Source of the DNA: DATNPH01 sp036703315
GTDB lineage: Bacteria; Cyanobacteriota; Cyanobacteriia; Cyanobacteriales; Coleofasciculaceae
Direction: 5' to 3'
Assembly: GCA_036703315.1 (NCBI GenBank)
Contig: DATNPH010000014.1
Span: forward strand, 3,441 to 67,440
DNA length: 64,000 bases
Shown here: piece by piece, positions 16,067-25,097 of the stretch
How positions within the stretch are numbered: the stretch's first letter is position 1
Layout: every line of letters starts with the position of its first letter
Translations under genes and position numbers: made by a program
The notes under the pieces: generated by a model
Told to the model about the DNA's origin: nothing
Database searches by the model: none
Seen by the model: only the letters and a program-made list of their open reading frames with translations

Positions 16067-16651
16067 GTGCATAAACTACACAAGCGAACGTTTCTGGTCA
16101 TAGACGCTGGAATTGGCTTAAGTTTAGCTACCATCGGTGCGAGTTTGAACTTAGCTACATTGAAAGCAGCGCCAACCAAGACTCATATGCCTTCCGATTC
16201 TCCCATGCTGTTGGCACAAAAACTGGAGAAGGATGACATTTTGGCAGCCCATAATAAATACCGTCTAGAAGTGGGTGTGCCCTCACTCAAATGGTCTGAC
16301 AGTTTAGCCAATTCTGCTCAAAAATGGGCTGAGCAACTGGCATCTACTGGTTCATTCGAACATAGCTCTAGCCAATATGGGGAAAACCTGTGGGCAGGAA
16401 CTTCAGAAGCTTATTCACAAACCCAGATGGTTGATGATTGGGGGGATGAAAAACAATATTTCATTCCTAATAGTTCCTTTCCAAATACCTGTAGAGAAAA
16501 TTGGTCACAATGTGGTCACTATACCCAAATAATCTGGAAGGATACACAACAAGTAGGCTGTGGTCTAGCGACGAACAAGAAGACCAAAAATGATTACTTC
16601 GTTTGTCAATACAATCCTCCAGGAAATTACGAAGGACAAAAGCCTTATTAA
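16067..16651 (+). CDS. Exported CAP-domain (SCP/PR-1) protein
   Basis: A GTG start at 16067 gives 194 aa with an N-terminal hydrophobic segment (GIGLSLATIGASLNLATL), so it is likely exported to the periplasm or outside. The rest is one CAP domain carrying all four signature stretches: HNKYR (62-66), EHSSSQYGENLWAG (98-111), CGHYTQIIW (149-157) and CQYNPPGNY (180-188). The putative tetrad H62/E98/E106/H151 and the cysteines are kept. It resembles eukaryotic PR-1 in length and loop cysteines more than the short bacterial YkwD form. The role in cyanobacteria is unknown. It is a single gene. Confidence 0.9.
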   Translation: MHKLHKRTFLVIDAGIGLSLATIGASLNLATLKAAPTKTHMPSDSPMLLAQKLEKDDILAAHNKYRLEVGVPSLKWSDSLANSAQKWAEQLASTGSFEHSSSQYGENLWAGTSEAYSQTQMVDDWGDEKQYFIPNSSFPNTCRENWSQCGHYTQIIWKDTQQVGCGLATNKKTKNDYFVCQYNPPGNYEGQKPY

Positions 16652-16781
16652 CCAGATCTTAGCTAAGCTGTTCCACATTTAATCGGCAGGTAGACAGCAG
16701 CCGAAAGTCTTGTGAATCCTACATTTCCCCCTTTTGACTTTTGACCACCTACCATTGCTGGTTTACATGGGTTTGACTTGC

Positions 16782-17474
16782 TTAATACAAATTTAGCTCC
16801 TCTTGGCGATCGCACCTGAAACTTGAGTGACGCCAAGCTTCAATATCTACAGCACTCAGTGGAACTAACTTTGAGCACTTGGGCTGGACAACCTGACTCA
16901 ACACAGCCCAAACTAAACTACGTGTGATATCTAACCCAGTCTTGAGGGCAGATTCCCGCTTGCGAGGATTACCCTGCTCCTTAACAATATCCGGCTCTAC
17001 CCAAATTCCGTGAGCGCCCAAGAGAATTTGTGCCATCCACTTGGCTCGCGGCATCTGAGAGGTAGATGTAATTAACTTAACGTTACGAACCCCCCACTCT
17101 CGCAGCAATGAGATATTAAAGTAAAAGTTATCTAATGTGGAATAGGCGCACTTTTCTAGCAAGACTTTGCGGATTGGAGCATTTTCCCGTTGAAACACTA
17201 GCAGAATGCAGGGATCTTCTGAGCCTTGAGAAATTAAAATTGGGATTTCTGGATACTGTTTGGCTAACTGAGCCACGTAGATCTCACGCCCAATACCACC
17301 ACCTAAGACGAACAAAGCATCTACGGGTTCCGACGCCGCCGCCTGCAATCTCATAGTGTTAATCACCAAGCAGCTACAAAGGAGGGCACTCAAGCTCAAT
17401 AGTCCTAAGCCAAGCAGACGACATTGCCGTTTGCTCCCAAACCGATTCTTAAAGCGAAGCCAGTGGCGTGGCAA
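16782..17474 (-). CDS. YdcF/ElyC-like DUF218 membrane protein
   Basis: The 230-aa product starts with a basic stretch and one membrane helix (LLGLGLLSLSALLCSCLVI). A DUF218 domain follows: VDALFVLGGGIGREIYVAQL, PILISQGSEDPC, KVLLEKCAYSTLDNFYFNIS and VRNVKLITSTSQMPRAKWMA. This fold is shared with ElyC/SanA/YdcF, linked in E. coli to envelope integrity, and binds an adenine-nucleotide-like ligand in YdcF. The usual family pattern (GG....R...A..L...G....ISG) is recognisable but diverged. It is transcribed away from the protease gene at 17778. Confidence 0.75.
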   Translation of the reverse strand: MPRHWLRFKNRFGSKRQCRLLGLGLLSLSALLCSCLVINTMRLQAAASEPVDALFVLGGGIGREIYVAQLAKQYPEIPILISQGSEDPCILLVFQRENAPIRKVLLEKCAYSTLDNFYFNISLLREWGVRNVKLITSTSQMPRAKWMAQILLGAHGIWVEPDIVKEQGNPRKRESALKTGLDITRSLVWAVLSQVVQPKCSKLVPLSAVDIEAWRHSSFRCDRQEELNLY

Positions 17475-17777
17475 AAGTTTACCTCTCTTTCATCAAACAA
17501 TGCTCAAACTTCCCTCAAACCCTGAAATCTTCTGAGGGTACTAAGCTGTATCAGCAGGACACTGAGTAAACTGGCACAAAATTACTGTAGCTCGGTGATT
17601 CAATTTGAGTATAGTGACAGTGGTTGAGTATCAGACAGCGGTACGATAACGCCAAAGGCTAAGCTGAGTGTAGAATCCAAACATTGGGTATCTCCTTGTA
17701 ATTGCTCTATCTTTGAACAATAACTGTTCAGTTATCTAATTTAGTTATCTAACGCCAACCCGTTACAGCCACCCTCC
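17475..17777. other. Intergenic region between divergent genes
   Basis: This 303-bp region presumably contains promoters for both the YdcF-like gene and the processing protease. Apart from the palindrome and direct repeat near 17720-17752, nothing distinctive is seen. Confidence 0.45.
17720..17752 (+). promoter_or_regulatory. Palindrome plus direct repeat upstream of the processing protease
   Basis: ATAACTG-TT-CAGTTAT (17720-17735) is a perfect 7-bp inverted repeat. It overlaps a direct repeat of AGTTATCTAA (17730-17739 and 17743-17752). It lies 26-58 bp before the ATG at 17778, where an operator would sit. No known regulator site was matched. Confidence 0.4.
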
Positions 17778-19097
17778 ATGAACCAATCCCCAAAACACTT
17801 TCCCTGGCTCAAAGGCGTCTTCTTTACTGGAGCGATCGCAACAACAGCCACATTGTCTCTCTTAGCACCGATTGGTGGTCGCTCTGTCTTTGCCGCGCTT
17901 CAGGATAGCCCAAAGAACGTCGTTGATGAAGCTTGGCAAATTGTTAACCAGGAATACGTCGATAATTCTTTCAACCAGGTTGATTGGCAAGCCACAAGGC
18001 AAAAACTGCTCAGCAAAAACTACACCTCAAAAGAACAAGCCTACGAAGCTATCCGGGAAGCCCTAAAACCTCTAGGTGACCCTTACACCCGCTTTATGGA
18101 CCCTGAACAATTCCAGGCTCTCACTAGTCAGACATCGGGTGAGCTTTCTGGTGTTGGTATTCGCTTAGAAGTAAATAAGGAAACAAAGGTACTTAAGGTC
18201 GTTGAACCGATTGAGAACTCTCCAGCCTACAAGGCAGGTATTAAACCTGGGGATGGAATTTTGGCAATTGATGGCAAATCCACAAAAGGGATGACCATAC
18301 AAGAAGCCTCAGCCCTAATTCGGGGTGAAGTCGGGACGCCGGTGAAGCTGCAAATTTCTCGCGAGGGGAAAGTGCCCTTTGATATCTCGCTAACCCGTGC
18401 TCAGATTGAACTACCATCTGTTCATTCCAGCCTCAAGCAAGAAGGTCAGATGCGAGTGGGCTATATCAGCTTGAACGAATTTAGTTCCCATGCTGCCGAA
18501 CAAATGCAGAAGGCAATTAAGAGCCTTGGTGAGCAGAAGGTGAATGCCTATGTGTTAGATCTGCGGGGAAATCCAGGCGGACTGCTAAATTCTAGTGTTG
18601 AAATCGCTCGGATGTGGATGGACAGTGGTGCAATTGTCAAAACCGTAGACCGCAAAGGTGGCAAACAGGAATTTTCTGCTAATCGCACGGCTTTAACACA
18701 GTTGCCTTTGGTGGTTTTGGTGGATGGTAACTCAGCGAGTGCTAGCGAGATTCTCACGGGTGCTCTTAAGGATAATAAACGGGCTACAGTTGTCGGCAGT
18801 AAAACCTTTGGGAAAGCCGTTGTACAGTCTGTCCATTCTTTATCAGATGGTTCGGGATTAGCCGTGACGATTTCTCGCTACTACCCGCCCAGTGGCGCAG
18901 ATCTTAACCATAAGGGAATAATGCCCGATATCACTCTCGACTTGACGAATACTCAAGAGCAGCGTTTGGTGAATGAGCCAACGTTGCGTGCTACTAAAGA
19001 AGACCCTCAATACGTGCGAGCGATCACCGCTTTAGAGTCTAATGTTGTTACTCAACCTACTATGAGTAACCCGACTAAGCCAGTCAGTATCCGGTAA
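17778..19097 (+). CDS. Carboxyl-terminal processing peptidase (S41 family, Ctp)
   Basis: This is an exported Ser/Lys protease of the tail-specific family; cyanobacterial CtpA trims the C-terminus of the D1 protein. The 439-aa sequence has a signal peptide (GVFFTGAIATTATLSLLAP, likely ending near VFAAL). An N-terminal helical segment with DPYTRFMDPEQF follows, then a PDZ domain (about 120-205, SGVGIRLEV ... AGIKPGDGILAIDG). The catalytic domain has LRGNPGGLL (262-270), the nucleophile S321 in GNSASASEIL and the general base K346 in KTFGKAVVQ, 25 residues apart as in D1 protease. Three Ctp paralogues are usual in cyanobacteria, and I cannot tell which this is. Confidence 0.93.
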   Translation: MNQSPKHFPWLKGVFFTGAIATTATLSLLAPIGGRSVFAALQDSPKNVVDEAWQIVNQEYVDNSFNQVDWQATRQKLLSKNYTSKEQAYEAIREALKPLGDPYTRFMDPEQFQALTSQTSGELSGVGIRLEVNKETKVLKVVEPIENSPAYKAGIKPGDGILAIDGKSTKGMTIQEASALIRGEVGTPVKLQISREGKVPFDISLTRAQIELPSVHSSLKQEGQMRVGYISLNEFSSHAAEQMQKAIKSLGEQKVNAYVLDLRGNPGGLLNSSVEIARMWMDSGAIVKTVDRKGGKQEFSANRTALTQLPLVVLVDGNSASASEILTGALKDNKRATVVGSKTFGKAVVQSVHSLSDGSGLAVTISRYYPPSGADLNHKGIMPDITLDLTNTQEQRLVNEPTLRATKEDPQYVRAITALESNVVTQPTMSNPTKPVSIR

Positions 19098-19286
19098 AGG
19101 TTGGACAGGTTGAAGGTTAGGCGATTGCAAGTTATTTTCCCAACCTCAACCTTCCAACGTTAATGTGATGTGCAACGGTTGCTTAGCCCCCTTTGAAAGG
19201 CGGAGCTTTAGTGAGATTCTCCCTAGCCCCCTAAAAAAAAAGGGGAACTACCTCGAAAGTTGCGCATCGCATAGACCTTCCAAGCT

Positions 19287-19796
19287 TCAACCCTTTTTGC
19301 CCAACTGAGTGACTAGATGAATCAGTTCTGGCAAAATCAGCTGTTGGAGGGCGAGTTTGACAGCGGCGGTTGAGCCAGGAATTGAAAACATTAGCTTCAT
19401 TTGATAGACGCCAGCGACGGCTCGCGAGGCGATCGCTCGTGAGCCAATTTCTTGGTAACTTAAGAACCGAAATATCTCACCAAATCCTGGCAGCGTCTTT
19501 TCCAGTAAGCTTTCTAAAGTGTCATAAGTTGTATCTCGTGGCGCAATACCGGTACCGCCATTCAAAATTACAGCGTCAATGTCTGAGCGTTCTCTAAGGC
19601 TTTCCAAATACGCCTGAATCTGTGCAGGTTCATCCTTGAGAATTTGATAATCCCTCACCCGATGACCCGCTTCGATAAGTAATTGCTCAATTAGCTGACC
19701 ACTACGGTCTGTCTGTGGCGATCGCGTGTCACTAACCGTAATGACAGCGCAATTCACCGTTATCTGGGCTGAATCAGGGTGAGGTTGATGAGCCAT
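19287..19796 (-). CDS. moaB: Molybdenum cofactor biosynthesis protein MoaB/MogA type
   Basis: The 169-aa protein carries the MoCF-binding (MPT-binding) fold. CAVITVSDTRSPQTDRSGQL is the N-terminal signature, and LNGGTGIAPRDTTYDTLE matches the GGTG...RD.T motif that binds molybdopterin. FSIPGSTAAVKLAL closes the domain. It probably adenylylates molybdopterin or acts as the MoaB homologue in cofactor assembly. It starts 13 bp after psb28 on the same strand and is likely co-transcribed. Assignment to MoaB rather than MogA rests on length and sequence feel. Confidence 0.92.
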   Translation of the reverse strand: MAHQPHPDSAQITVNCAVITVSDTRSPQTDRSGQLIEQLLIEAGHRVRDYQILKDEPAQIQAYLESLRERSDIDAVILNGGTGIAPRDTTYDTLESLLEKTLPGFGEIFRFLSYQEIGSRAIASRAVAGVYQMKLMFSIPGSTAAVKLALQQLILPELIHLVTQLGKKG

Positions 19797-19809
19797 AGGT
19801 TAACAATCT

Positions 19810-20148
19810 CTATTGCGACTTACTAAATCCCAAACCATGCTCTTCGGCATAACGTTCCATAAACCGCATGAAACGCTCCCATTCCTGTTGGGATTTCATT
19901 AGAATCATCGCTTCTAATGCCGTCGCCTGACCATTGACGAATTTGCCCTTAACCTCCCGTGTGACAATTTCACCCTCTTCATCAATCAGGTACATTCCAG
20001 TGATGTCGTCCGTACCAGCGCTGTCAAGCGCTTTGGGATTTTCAAAATAAAATGTTGCAGTGCCTTGATTGCCATCGCGAGAGCGAGTAAGACGTACATC
20101 GGGAACAACTTCTTCGCTAATACCTCTAGAAAACTGAATTTCAGCCAT
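19810..20148 (-). CDS. psb28: Photosystem II assembly protein Psb28
   Basis: Psb28 is a small soluble factor that binds the cytoplasmic face of PSII assembly intermediates (RC47). The family opening MAEIQFSRGISEEVVPDVRL supports the ATG at 20148; an in-frame GTG or ATG-like codon four residues earlier is less likely. Other hallmarks are GTATFYFENPKALD, ITGMYLIDEEGE and the end MRFMERYAEEHGLGF. At 112 aa it is normal in length. It is the first gene of a probable two-gene unit with moaB. Confidence 0.97.
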   Translation of the reverse strand: MAEIQFSRGISEEVVPDVRLTRSRDGNQGTATFYFENPKALDSAGTDDITGMYLIDEEGEIVTREVKGKFVNGQATALEAMILMKSQQEWERFMRFMERYAEEHGLGFSKSQ

Positions 20149-20465
20149 GCTCAGTCCCATAAACTTTTCAAAACTTTACGAGCGATTATCACACTATCTT
20201 CTCATCTAAGCGTGATGGAGCGTAGGGGTCTAAGCTATTCAAAATTCAAAATTCTTGCCTTCAAAGTGCTATAACCCAATGGTGTCAAGACTTTTAGCAA
20301 CTGCCACAATGGGGAGCATCCCAATGCAACTTGTCGGTGCGATAGCTTAGCAGAATCTATTATCTTTAAGGGCTTAGAGCGTGGCAAAATTGATAAAACT
20401 AATACACACTAGGGACGTTGAGATTATTTTTCAGCAGTCCTTGCACCAGTATTCAATCAACATCA
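20149..20465. other. Intergenic region between psb28 and trpS
   Basis: This 317-bp divergent spacer contains repeat-like ATTCAAAATTCAAAATTC near 20240. It must hold promoters for both genes. No RNA gene or strong hairpin was seen. Confidence 0.4.
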
Positions 20466-21476
20466 ATGGGTAAGCAGCGAGCTTTTTCTGGCGTTCAACC
20501 AACTGGCAATCTCCATCTAGGCAACTATTTAGGAGCAATTCGCAACTGGGTGGAAGGTCAAAGCCAGTATGAAAATTTCTTCTGCGTGGTCGATTTACAC
20601 GCCATCACCGCACCCCATAATCCCGCAACATTGGCATCCGACACCTACGCGATCGCTGCTCTCTATTTAGCCTGTGGGATTGATTGTGAATACTCCACTA
20701 TCTTTGTGCAATCTCATGTTTCTGCTCATAGTGAACTGACATGGCTGTTCAACTGCATCACACCGATCAACTGGCTGACAGACATGATCCAGTTCAAAGA
20801 AAAGGCTGTCAGGCAAGGGGAAAATGTCAATACTGGGCTGCTGGACTATCCGGTACTGATGGCAGCTGATATCTTGCTTTATCAGGCAGATGTCGTGCCA
20901 GTAGGGGAAGACCAGAAGCAACACTTGGAACTGACACGCGATATTGCTGACCGATTTAATCACCAATTTGGCAAAGGCAAGGACTCTATCCTGAAAGTGC
21001 CAGAACCCTTAATTCGGAAGGAAGGGGCGCGAGTGATGAGTCTGACGGATGGTACTAAGAAGATGTCCAAGTCTGACCCTTCGGACTTGAGCCGGATTAA
21101 TTTGCTAGACTCCCCTGATGAAATTCAGAAAAAAATTAAGCGTTGTAAAACTGACCCGATTAAGGGTTTAACGTTTGATGACCCAGAACGCCCAGAGTGT
21201 AATAACCTGCTAACTCTGTATATGCTGCTTTCTGGGAAGACGAAAGAAGCCGTGGCGGCAGAGTGTCAGGATATGGGTTGGGGACAATTTAAGCCGCTTC
21301 TGGCAGATACGGCGGTTGAAGCCTTAAAGCCAATTCAGGAGAAGTATCAGGCTGTGATGGCTGACAAGGGGTATCTGGAGTCGGTGTTGCGGCAGGGAAG
21401 GGAAAAGGCAGAGGCGATCGCTAACGAAACTCTCTCGAAAGTAAAAGCTGCTCTTGGATATTCGGTACCGCTGTAG
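20466..21476 (+). CDS. trpS: Tryptophan--tRNA ligase
   Basis: This class I aminoacyl-tRNA synthetase charges tRNA-Trp. The HIGH-type motif PTGNLHLGN (12-20) and KMSKS (199-203) are both intact. LLDYPVLMAADILLY and VGEDQKQHLELTRDIA are characteristic of bacterial TrpS. I set the start at ATG 20466 (MGKQRAFSGVQPTGN), where the family begins; the frame stays open for 16 codons upstream to an ATG-like start at 20418. The length of 336 aa is normal. metF follows 62 bp downstream on the same strand. Confidence 0.97.
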   Translation: MGKQRAFSGVQPTGNLHLGNYLGAIRNWVEGQSQYENFFCVVDLHAITAPHNPATLASDTYAIAALYLACGIDCEYSTIFVQSHVSAHSELTWLFNCITPINWLTDMIQFKEKAVRQGENVNTGLLDYPVLMAADILLYQADVVPVGEDQKQHLELTRDIADRFNHQFGKGKDSILKVPEPLIRKEGARVMSLTDGTKKMSKSDPSDLSRINLLDSPDEIQKKIKRCKTDPIKGLTFDDPERPECNNLLTLYMLLSGKTKEAVAAECQDMGWGQFKPLLADTAVEALKPIQEKYQAVMADKGYLESVLRQGREKAEAIANETLSKVKAALGYSVPL

Positions 21477-21538
21477 AGTCAAGAGTTACAAGTTCTAAGC
21501 TTAGCTCAAAACTCAATATTCAAAACTTTAAGTCAATT

Positions 21539-22507
21539 ATGAGCGATACCATTCAAAACCTAACACCTAAGACAGCATGTCCTCAACAGGATTACTTCCC
21601 AGACACTGCTCCTACTCATAATGCCTTTCGCACCGCCGCCCAATCAGGGGAATTTTTAATCACCGCTGAGGTTTGTCCGCCAAAAGGAAGTGACGCAACC
21701 CACATGATTAAAATGGCGAAGCTTCTGAAGGATCGAGTCCATGCTGTCAATATTACCGATGGCAGTCGAGCTGTGTTGCGGATGTCTCCTATCGCCGCTT
21801 CCGTGATTTTATTGCAGCACAGGATTGAACCGATTTGTCAGTTGGCGTGCCGCGATCGCAACCGGATTGCTTTACAGGCTGACCTCATGGGTGCCCATGC
21901 TTTAGGTATCCGCAATGTCCTCGCCCTCACCGGTGACCCTGTTAAAGCCGGTGATCATCCTGATGCTAAGAGTGTATTTGACTTAGAATCAGTGCGTTTG
22001 TTACAACTCATTGACAAACTCAATAGTGGCTCGGACGCAAACGGCAAGCCCCTTACTGATGGAGCGACCGACTTATTTGCTGGTGCTGCCGTTGATCCCC
22101 AGCTAAAAAGTTGGTCTGGTCTGCAAAGTCGATTTGAGCGTAAACTAGAAGCGGGTGCACAGTTTTTTCAGAGCCAATTAATTAGTGATTTTGAGCGTCT
22201 GGAAAAGTTTATGGATCAGATTGCAGCTGGCACCAATAAGCCGATTTTAGCAGGCATATTTCTGATTAAATCGGCTAAGAATGCCCAATTCCTCAATAAA
22301 TATGTCCCAGGTGTCAATATTCCCCAAACCATCATTGACCGACTAGCTGCGGCTGATGACCCGTTACAGGAAGGGGTGAAGATTGCCGCTGAGCAAGTAC
22401 AGCTGGCGCGGCAACTTTGTCAAGGTGTGCATATGATGGCAGTCAAGCGAGAAGACTTAATTCCCCAAATTTTAGATTTGGCTGGAATTTTACCCCTAAA
22501 CAATTAG
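21539..22507 (+). CDS. metF: Methylenetetrahydrofolate reductase
   Basis: A TIM-barrel flavoprotein that reduces 5,10-methylene-THF to 5-methyl-THF for methionine synthesis. Family features are TAEVCPPKGSD near the N-terminus, AVNITDGSRAVLRMSP, the QLACRDRNRIALQADLMGAH segment (split here by its own motif boundaries), NVLALTGDPVKAGDHPDAK and the AGIFLIKSAKNAQFLNKYVP pattern. At 322 aa it matches the cyanobacterial form. It has an N-terminal extension of about 30 residues before the barrel. It lies 62 bp after trpS. Confidence 0.92.
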   Translation: MSDTIQNLTPKTACPQQDYFPDTAPTHNAFRTAAQSGEFLITAEVCPPKGSDATHMIKMAKLLKDRVHAVNITDGSRAVLRMSPIAASVILLQHRIEPICQLACRDRNRIALQADLMGAHALGIRNVLALTGDPVKAGDHPDAKSVFDLESVRLLQLIDKLNSGSDANGKPLTDGATDLFAGAAVDPQLKSWSGLQSRFERKLEAGAQFFQSQLISDFERLEKFMDQIAAGTNKPILAGIFLIKSAKNAQFLNKYVPGVNIPQTIIDRLAAADDPLQEGVKIAAEQVQLARQLCQGVHMMAVKREDLIPQILDLAGILPLNN

Positions 22508-22518
22508 AAAGGATGAGT

Positions 22519-22633
22519 TGTTAGTCATTAGTCATTAGCTATTAGCTATGAGCCATTGTCTTGCAGACAAACAATAAACATATAAACGGCTAAGGACTAA
22601 TGACTGAGGACTGAGGACTAAGGACTAAGACTG
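22519..22633. repeat. Heptamer repeats directly abutting the start of the next gene
   Basis: AGTCATT units (about 22524-22537) and a run of AGGACTA, ATGACTG, AGGACTG, AGGACTA and AGGACTA (about 22592-22626) fill the spacer and reach to within a few bases of the ATG at 22634. No independent Shine-Dalgarno sequence remains. Confidence 0.7.
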
Positions 22634-24247
22634 ATGAACAAAACAGTAGACACCCGAATTTCTGAAGTTACAGTATACAGCGACCAAGCGCTGGTGACGC
22701 GCAAGGGTGTCGTGCAGCTGACTGGTGAGGAGCACGAACTGGTCATTACTCAACTACCATTGACCCTTCTAAGCGAATCAGTTCGGGTCTCTGGTAAGGG
22801 GACAGTAATGGTGCGATTATTGGGGGTGTGCACTGAACGAACTTATGCAACTGAAGCGATCGCTAATAAAGTTACCCATCTGACGCAAGAAATTGGGCAA
22901 CTTGAGGAGCAAAAACGCTATGTGCAAGACCAGCTAACACTGCTCAATCTGCAACGAAATTTCGTAAAAAACTTGAGCACTCAGTACTTAGAACGCTTAA
23001 CGAGGCTCCCAAATCCTGAACCGATGAACTTGGAGCAAGTCAGCGAGTTACTAGCTTTTATAGGGAATCAGTACAGCGAGTTTTCAAATGTGATCGCTTT
23101 AGCAGAGAAAGAGCAAAAACAGCTTGACAAGCAATTACAGACACTCCGCCAGCAGCTACAGCAGCTTTCAACACCCAGTTCTCAAGAAAGTTTCCGCGTC
23201 ATTGTCGCGGTAGAACCCTTAGCAGCTGGTGAATTTGAGATAGAGGTGTCTTATGTTGTCACTCAAGTTAGCTGGGTGCCACTCTATGACTTGCGCTTGA
23301 GTGCAACGAGCCAAAACATCAATATCAGCTACTCAGCAGAAGTCAAGCAAAACAGTGGTGAGGATTGGGTAGATGTTGCGCTAACTCTTTCAACAGCTAA
23401 GCTAGGACTAGGCACTCTACCGCCCAAGTGGATTCCCTGGTATATCGATGTGCAACAGACCAGTGAGCCAGAGCGACGGGCAAGGGTGGCGGCAGAATAT
23501 AATAGCCTGTCGCGTGCCGCCCCTACTACCATGCCTTATCCAGGTATGGCACCTTCACCCGAAACCGCAATGGAGGCAGATTTAGAGCGGCTCAAAGCCC
23601 AAATGGCAGCGGCAGAAGTCTTCAAACAAGGAGGCGTCGTTACATTTGGAGTTAGCAGTGGTGGCAATATTCCTAGCGATGGTGCGCCTCATAAAACCAC
23701 GATTTTTAACGAAGATTATCCTTGCCGTACTGAGTACATCGCTGTACCTCGGCTGATCAATTTAGCTTACCTTCAGACCACAATTACCAATCCTCTCAAG
23801 AGCGTCACCCTGTTAGCGGGTAAAGCAAATATTTTTCGTGAGAATACCTTTGTCGGGACAACTGAGTTAGAAAACATTGCCCCAGGACAAGAATTTACGC
23901 TTAACTTGGGTATTGACGAAGGGCTGAAAATTGAACGAGATTTGGTAGAACGCCAGGTAGATAAGAAGCTGATTGGCAACCAACGGTGTACTACCTATGC
24001 CTATCGCATCGTAATTACAAACTTACGCGAACAGGAAGCAGGGATAACCTTAACCGAGCAGCTACCAGTCAGTCGGAATGAGCAAATTAAAGTACGTCTA
24101 ACTCGCTCCAACCCCCAAATTCAGACGGGTGAGATGGGAATGCTGGAATGGTCACTCCCCGTGCCGCCCCTCTCCAACCAAGAGTTGTACTATCAGTTCA
24201 CGGTTGAGCAACCACCTGAGCTAACCGTTGTGGGTCTGGATATTTAG
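22634..24247 (+). CDS. Mucoidy inhibitor MuiA family protein (DUF4140/DUF4139)
   Basis: The 537-aa protein has the N-terminal DUF4140 segment (DTRISEVTVYSDQALVTRKG, 5-24). A long coiled coil follows (about 80-190, TQEIGQLEEQKRYVQDQLTL and QKQLDKQLQTLRQQLQQL), then a C-terminal DUF4139 beta domain from about 200 (SYVVTQVSWVPLYDLRLSAT, then GEDWVDVALTLSTAKL). This is the typical MuiA architecture. In other bacteria the family has been tied to exopolysaccharide control, but the mechanism is unknown. Upstream heptamer repeats abut its ATG. A terminator-like hairpin lies about 310 bp downstream. Confidence 0.88.
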   Translation: MNKTVDTRISEVTVYSDQALVTRKGVVQLTGEEHELVITQLPLTLLSESVRVSGKGTVMVRLLGVCTERTYATEAIANKVTHLTQEIGQLEEQKRYVQDQLTLLNLQRNFVKNLSTQYLERLTRLPNPEPMNLEQVSELLAFIGNQYSEFSNVIALAEKEQKQLDKQLQTLRQQLQQLSTPSSQESFRVIVAVEPLAAGEFEIEVSYVVTQVSWVPLYDLRLSATSQNINISYSAEVKQNSGEDWVDVALTLSTAKLGLGTLPPKWIPWYIDVQQTSEPERRARVAAEYNSLSRAAPTTMPYPGMAPSPETAMEADLERLKAQMAAAEVFKQGGVVTFGVSSGGNIPSDGAPHKTTIFNEDYPCRTEYIAVPRLINLAYLQTTITNPLKSVTLLAGKANIFRENTFVGTTELENIAPGQEFTLNLGIDEGLKIERDLVERQVDKKLIGNQRCTTYAYRIVITNLREQEAGITLTEQLPVSRNEQIKVRLTRSNPQIQTGEMGMLEWSLPVPPLSNQELYYQFTVEQPPELTVVGLDI

Positions 24248-24665
24248 AACACCTGTACAGTCCGTGCGAACCACCCTTTATTAAGTTCAAAGGGTGCCGA
24301 TGAAAAAGTAATTGGCAGTTTGTATTATCTCCCATTAGGTCATAAGTTAGGCGATCGCTTCGCTTGCCCGTATAGGCGATTACCTACCCCAATACCCACG
24401 GCAACTAATCTATCATGTCCCAGAACTTCGGTTTCCCGACAAAGTAGTTGGGGAGGAATACCGAAAGATTGAGAGATTTTTATGGATAGGGGGTTACACC
24501 CCCCACCCCTATAATGCTATATTGTGCTCAGTAGATGCACCCTGATAATTTTGAGAGTCACTTAGGTGGCTCTTTTTCTTTTCGAAGTTCTGAGGCATCA
24601 AGAATGCTCCTTACTCGAAAAGCCTCTGCTTTAACTAAATCAGCCGTCTCTTGAGGGCTAAATCA
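24248..24665. other. Intergenic region with TATAAT box and terminator
   Basis: This 418-bp convergent gap contains TATAAT at 24510-24515 and a terminator hairpin at 24554-24582. A short transcript of about 60 nt between them is possible but unproven. No protein-coding frame is convincing. Confidence 0.4.
24554..24582 (+). terminator. Rho-independent terminator
   Basis: AGAGTCAC (24554-24561) pairs with GTGGCTCT (24566-24573) with one G-T pair and loop TTAG, followed by TTTTTCTTTT. It points along the plus strand. Confidence 0.75.
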
Positions 24666-25097
24666 CTAGCTGCTTGCTGAGCCAGCCGTTTCTTGCGGCT
24701 TAGTAGACCCTTGAGTTCCCAGCTGAATCAGCTCAATCTTGTACCCATTCGGATCTTCAACAAAGGCAATCACTGTAGAACCATGCTTCATAGGTCCTGG
24801 TTCACGGACTATCTTCCCACCCTTGATTCGGATTTGTGCACAGGTGTCGTAAATGTTATCAACACCAAGGGCAATGTGACCGTAAGCATTTCCCAAGTCG
24901 TACTTATTAGTACCCCAGTTGTAGGTTAGTTCGATGACTGTATGGTCAGACTCATCACCGTAACCAACAAAAGCTAGGGTAAATTCGCCGCTAGGGTAAT
25001 CCTTTTGGCGCAGCAGCTTCATTCCCAAGACATCGCAGTAGAACTTGAGAGATTCATCAAGATTGCCAACTCGCAGCATTGTATGTAAAATTCGCAT
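24666..25097 (-). CDS. gloA: Lactoylglutathione lyase (glyoxalase I)
   Basis: This VOC-fold metalloenzyme detoxifies methylglyoxal by converting its glutathione hemithioacetal to lactoylglutathione. All four metal ligands of the E. coli enzyme are at the same numbers: H5, E56, H74 and E122. Further hallmarks are MLRVGNLDESLKFYCDVLGM and FVEDPNGYKIELIQ. The product is 143 aa with a short Ser/Thr-rich tail after the domain. The minus-strand gene diverges from eno and stands alone. Confidence 0.97.
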   Translation of the reverse strand: MRILHTMLRVGNLDESLKFYCDVLGMKLLRQKDYPSGEFTLAFVGYGDESDHTVIELTYNWGTNKYDLGNAYGHIALGVDNIYDTCAQIRIKGGKIVREPGPMKHGSTVIAFVEDPNGYKIELIQLGTQGSTKPQETAGSASS

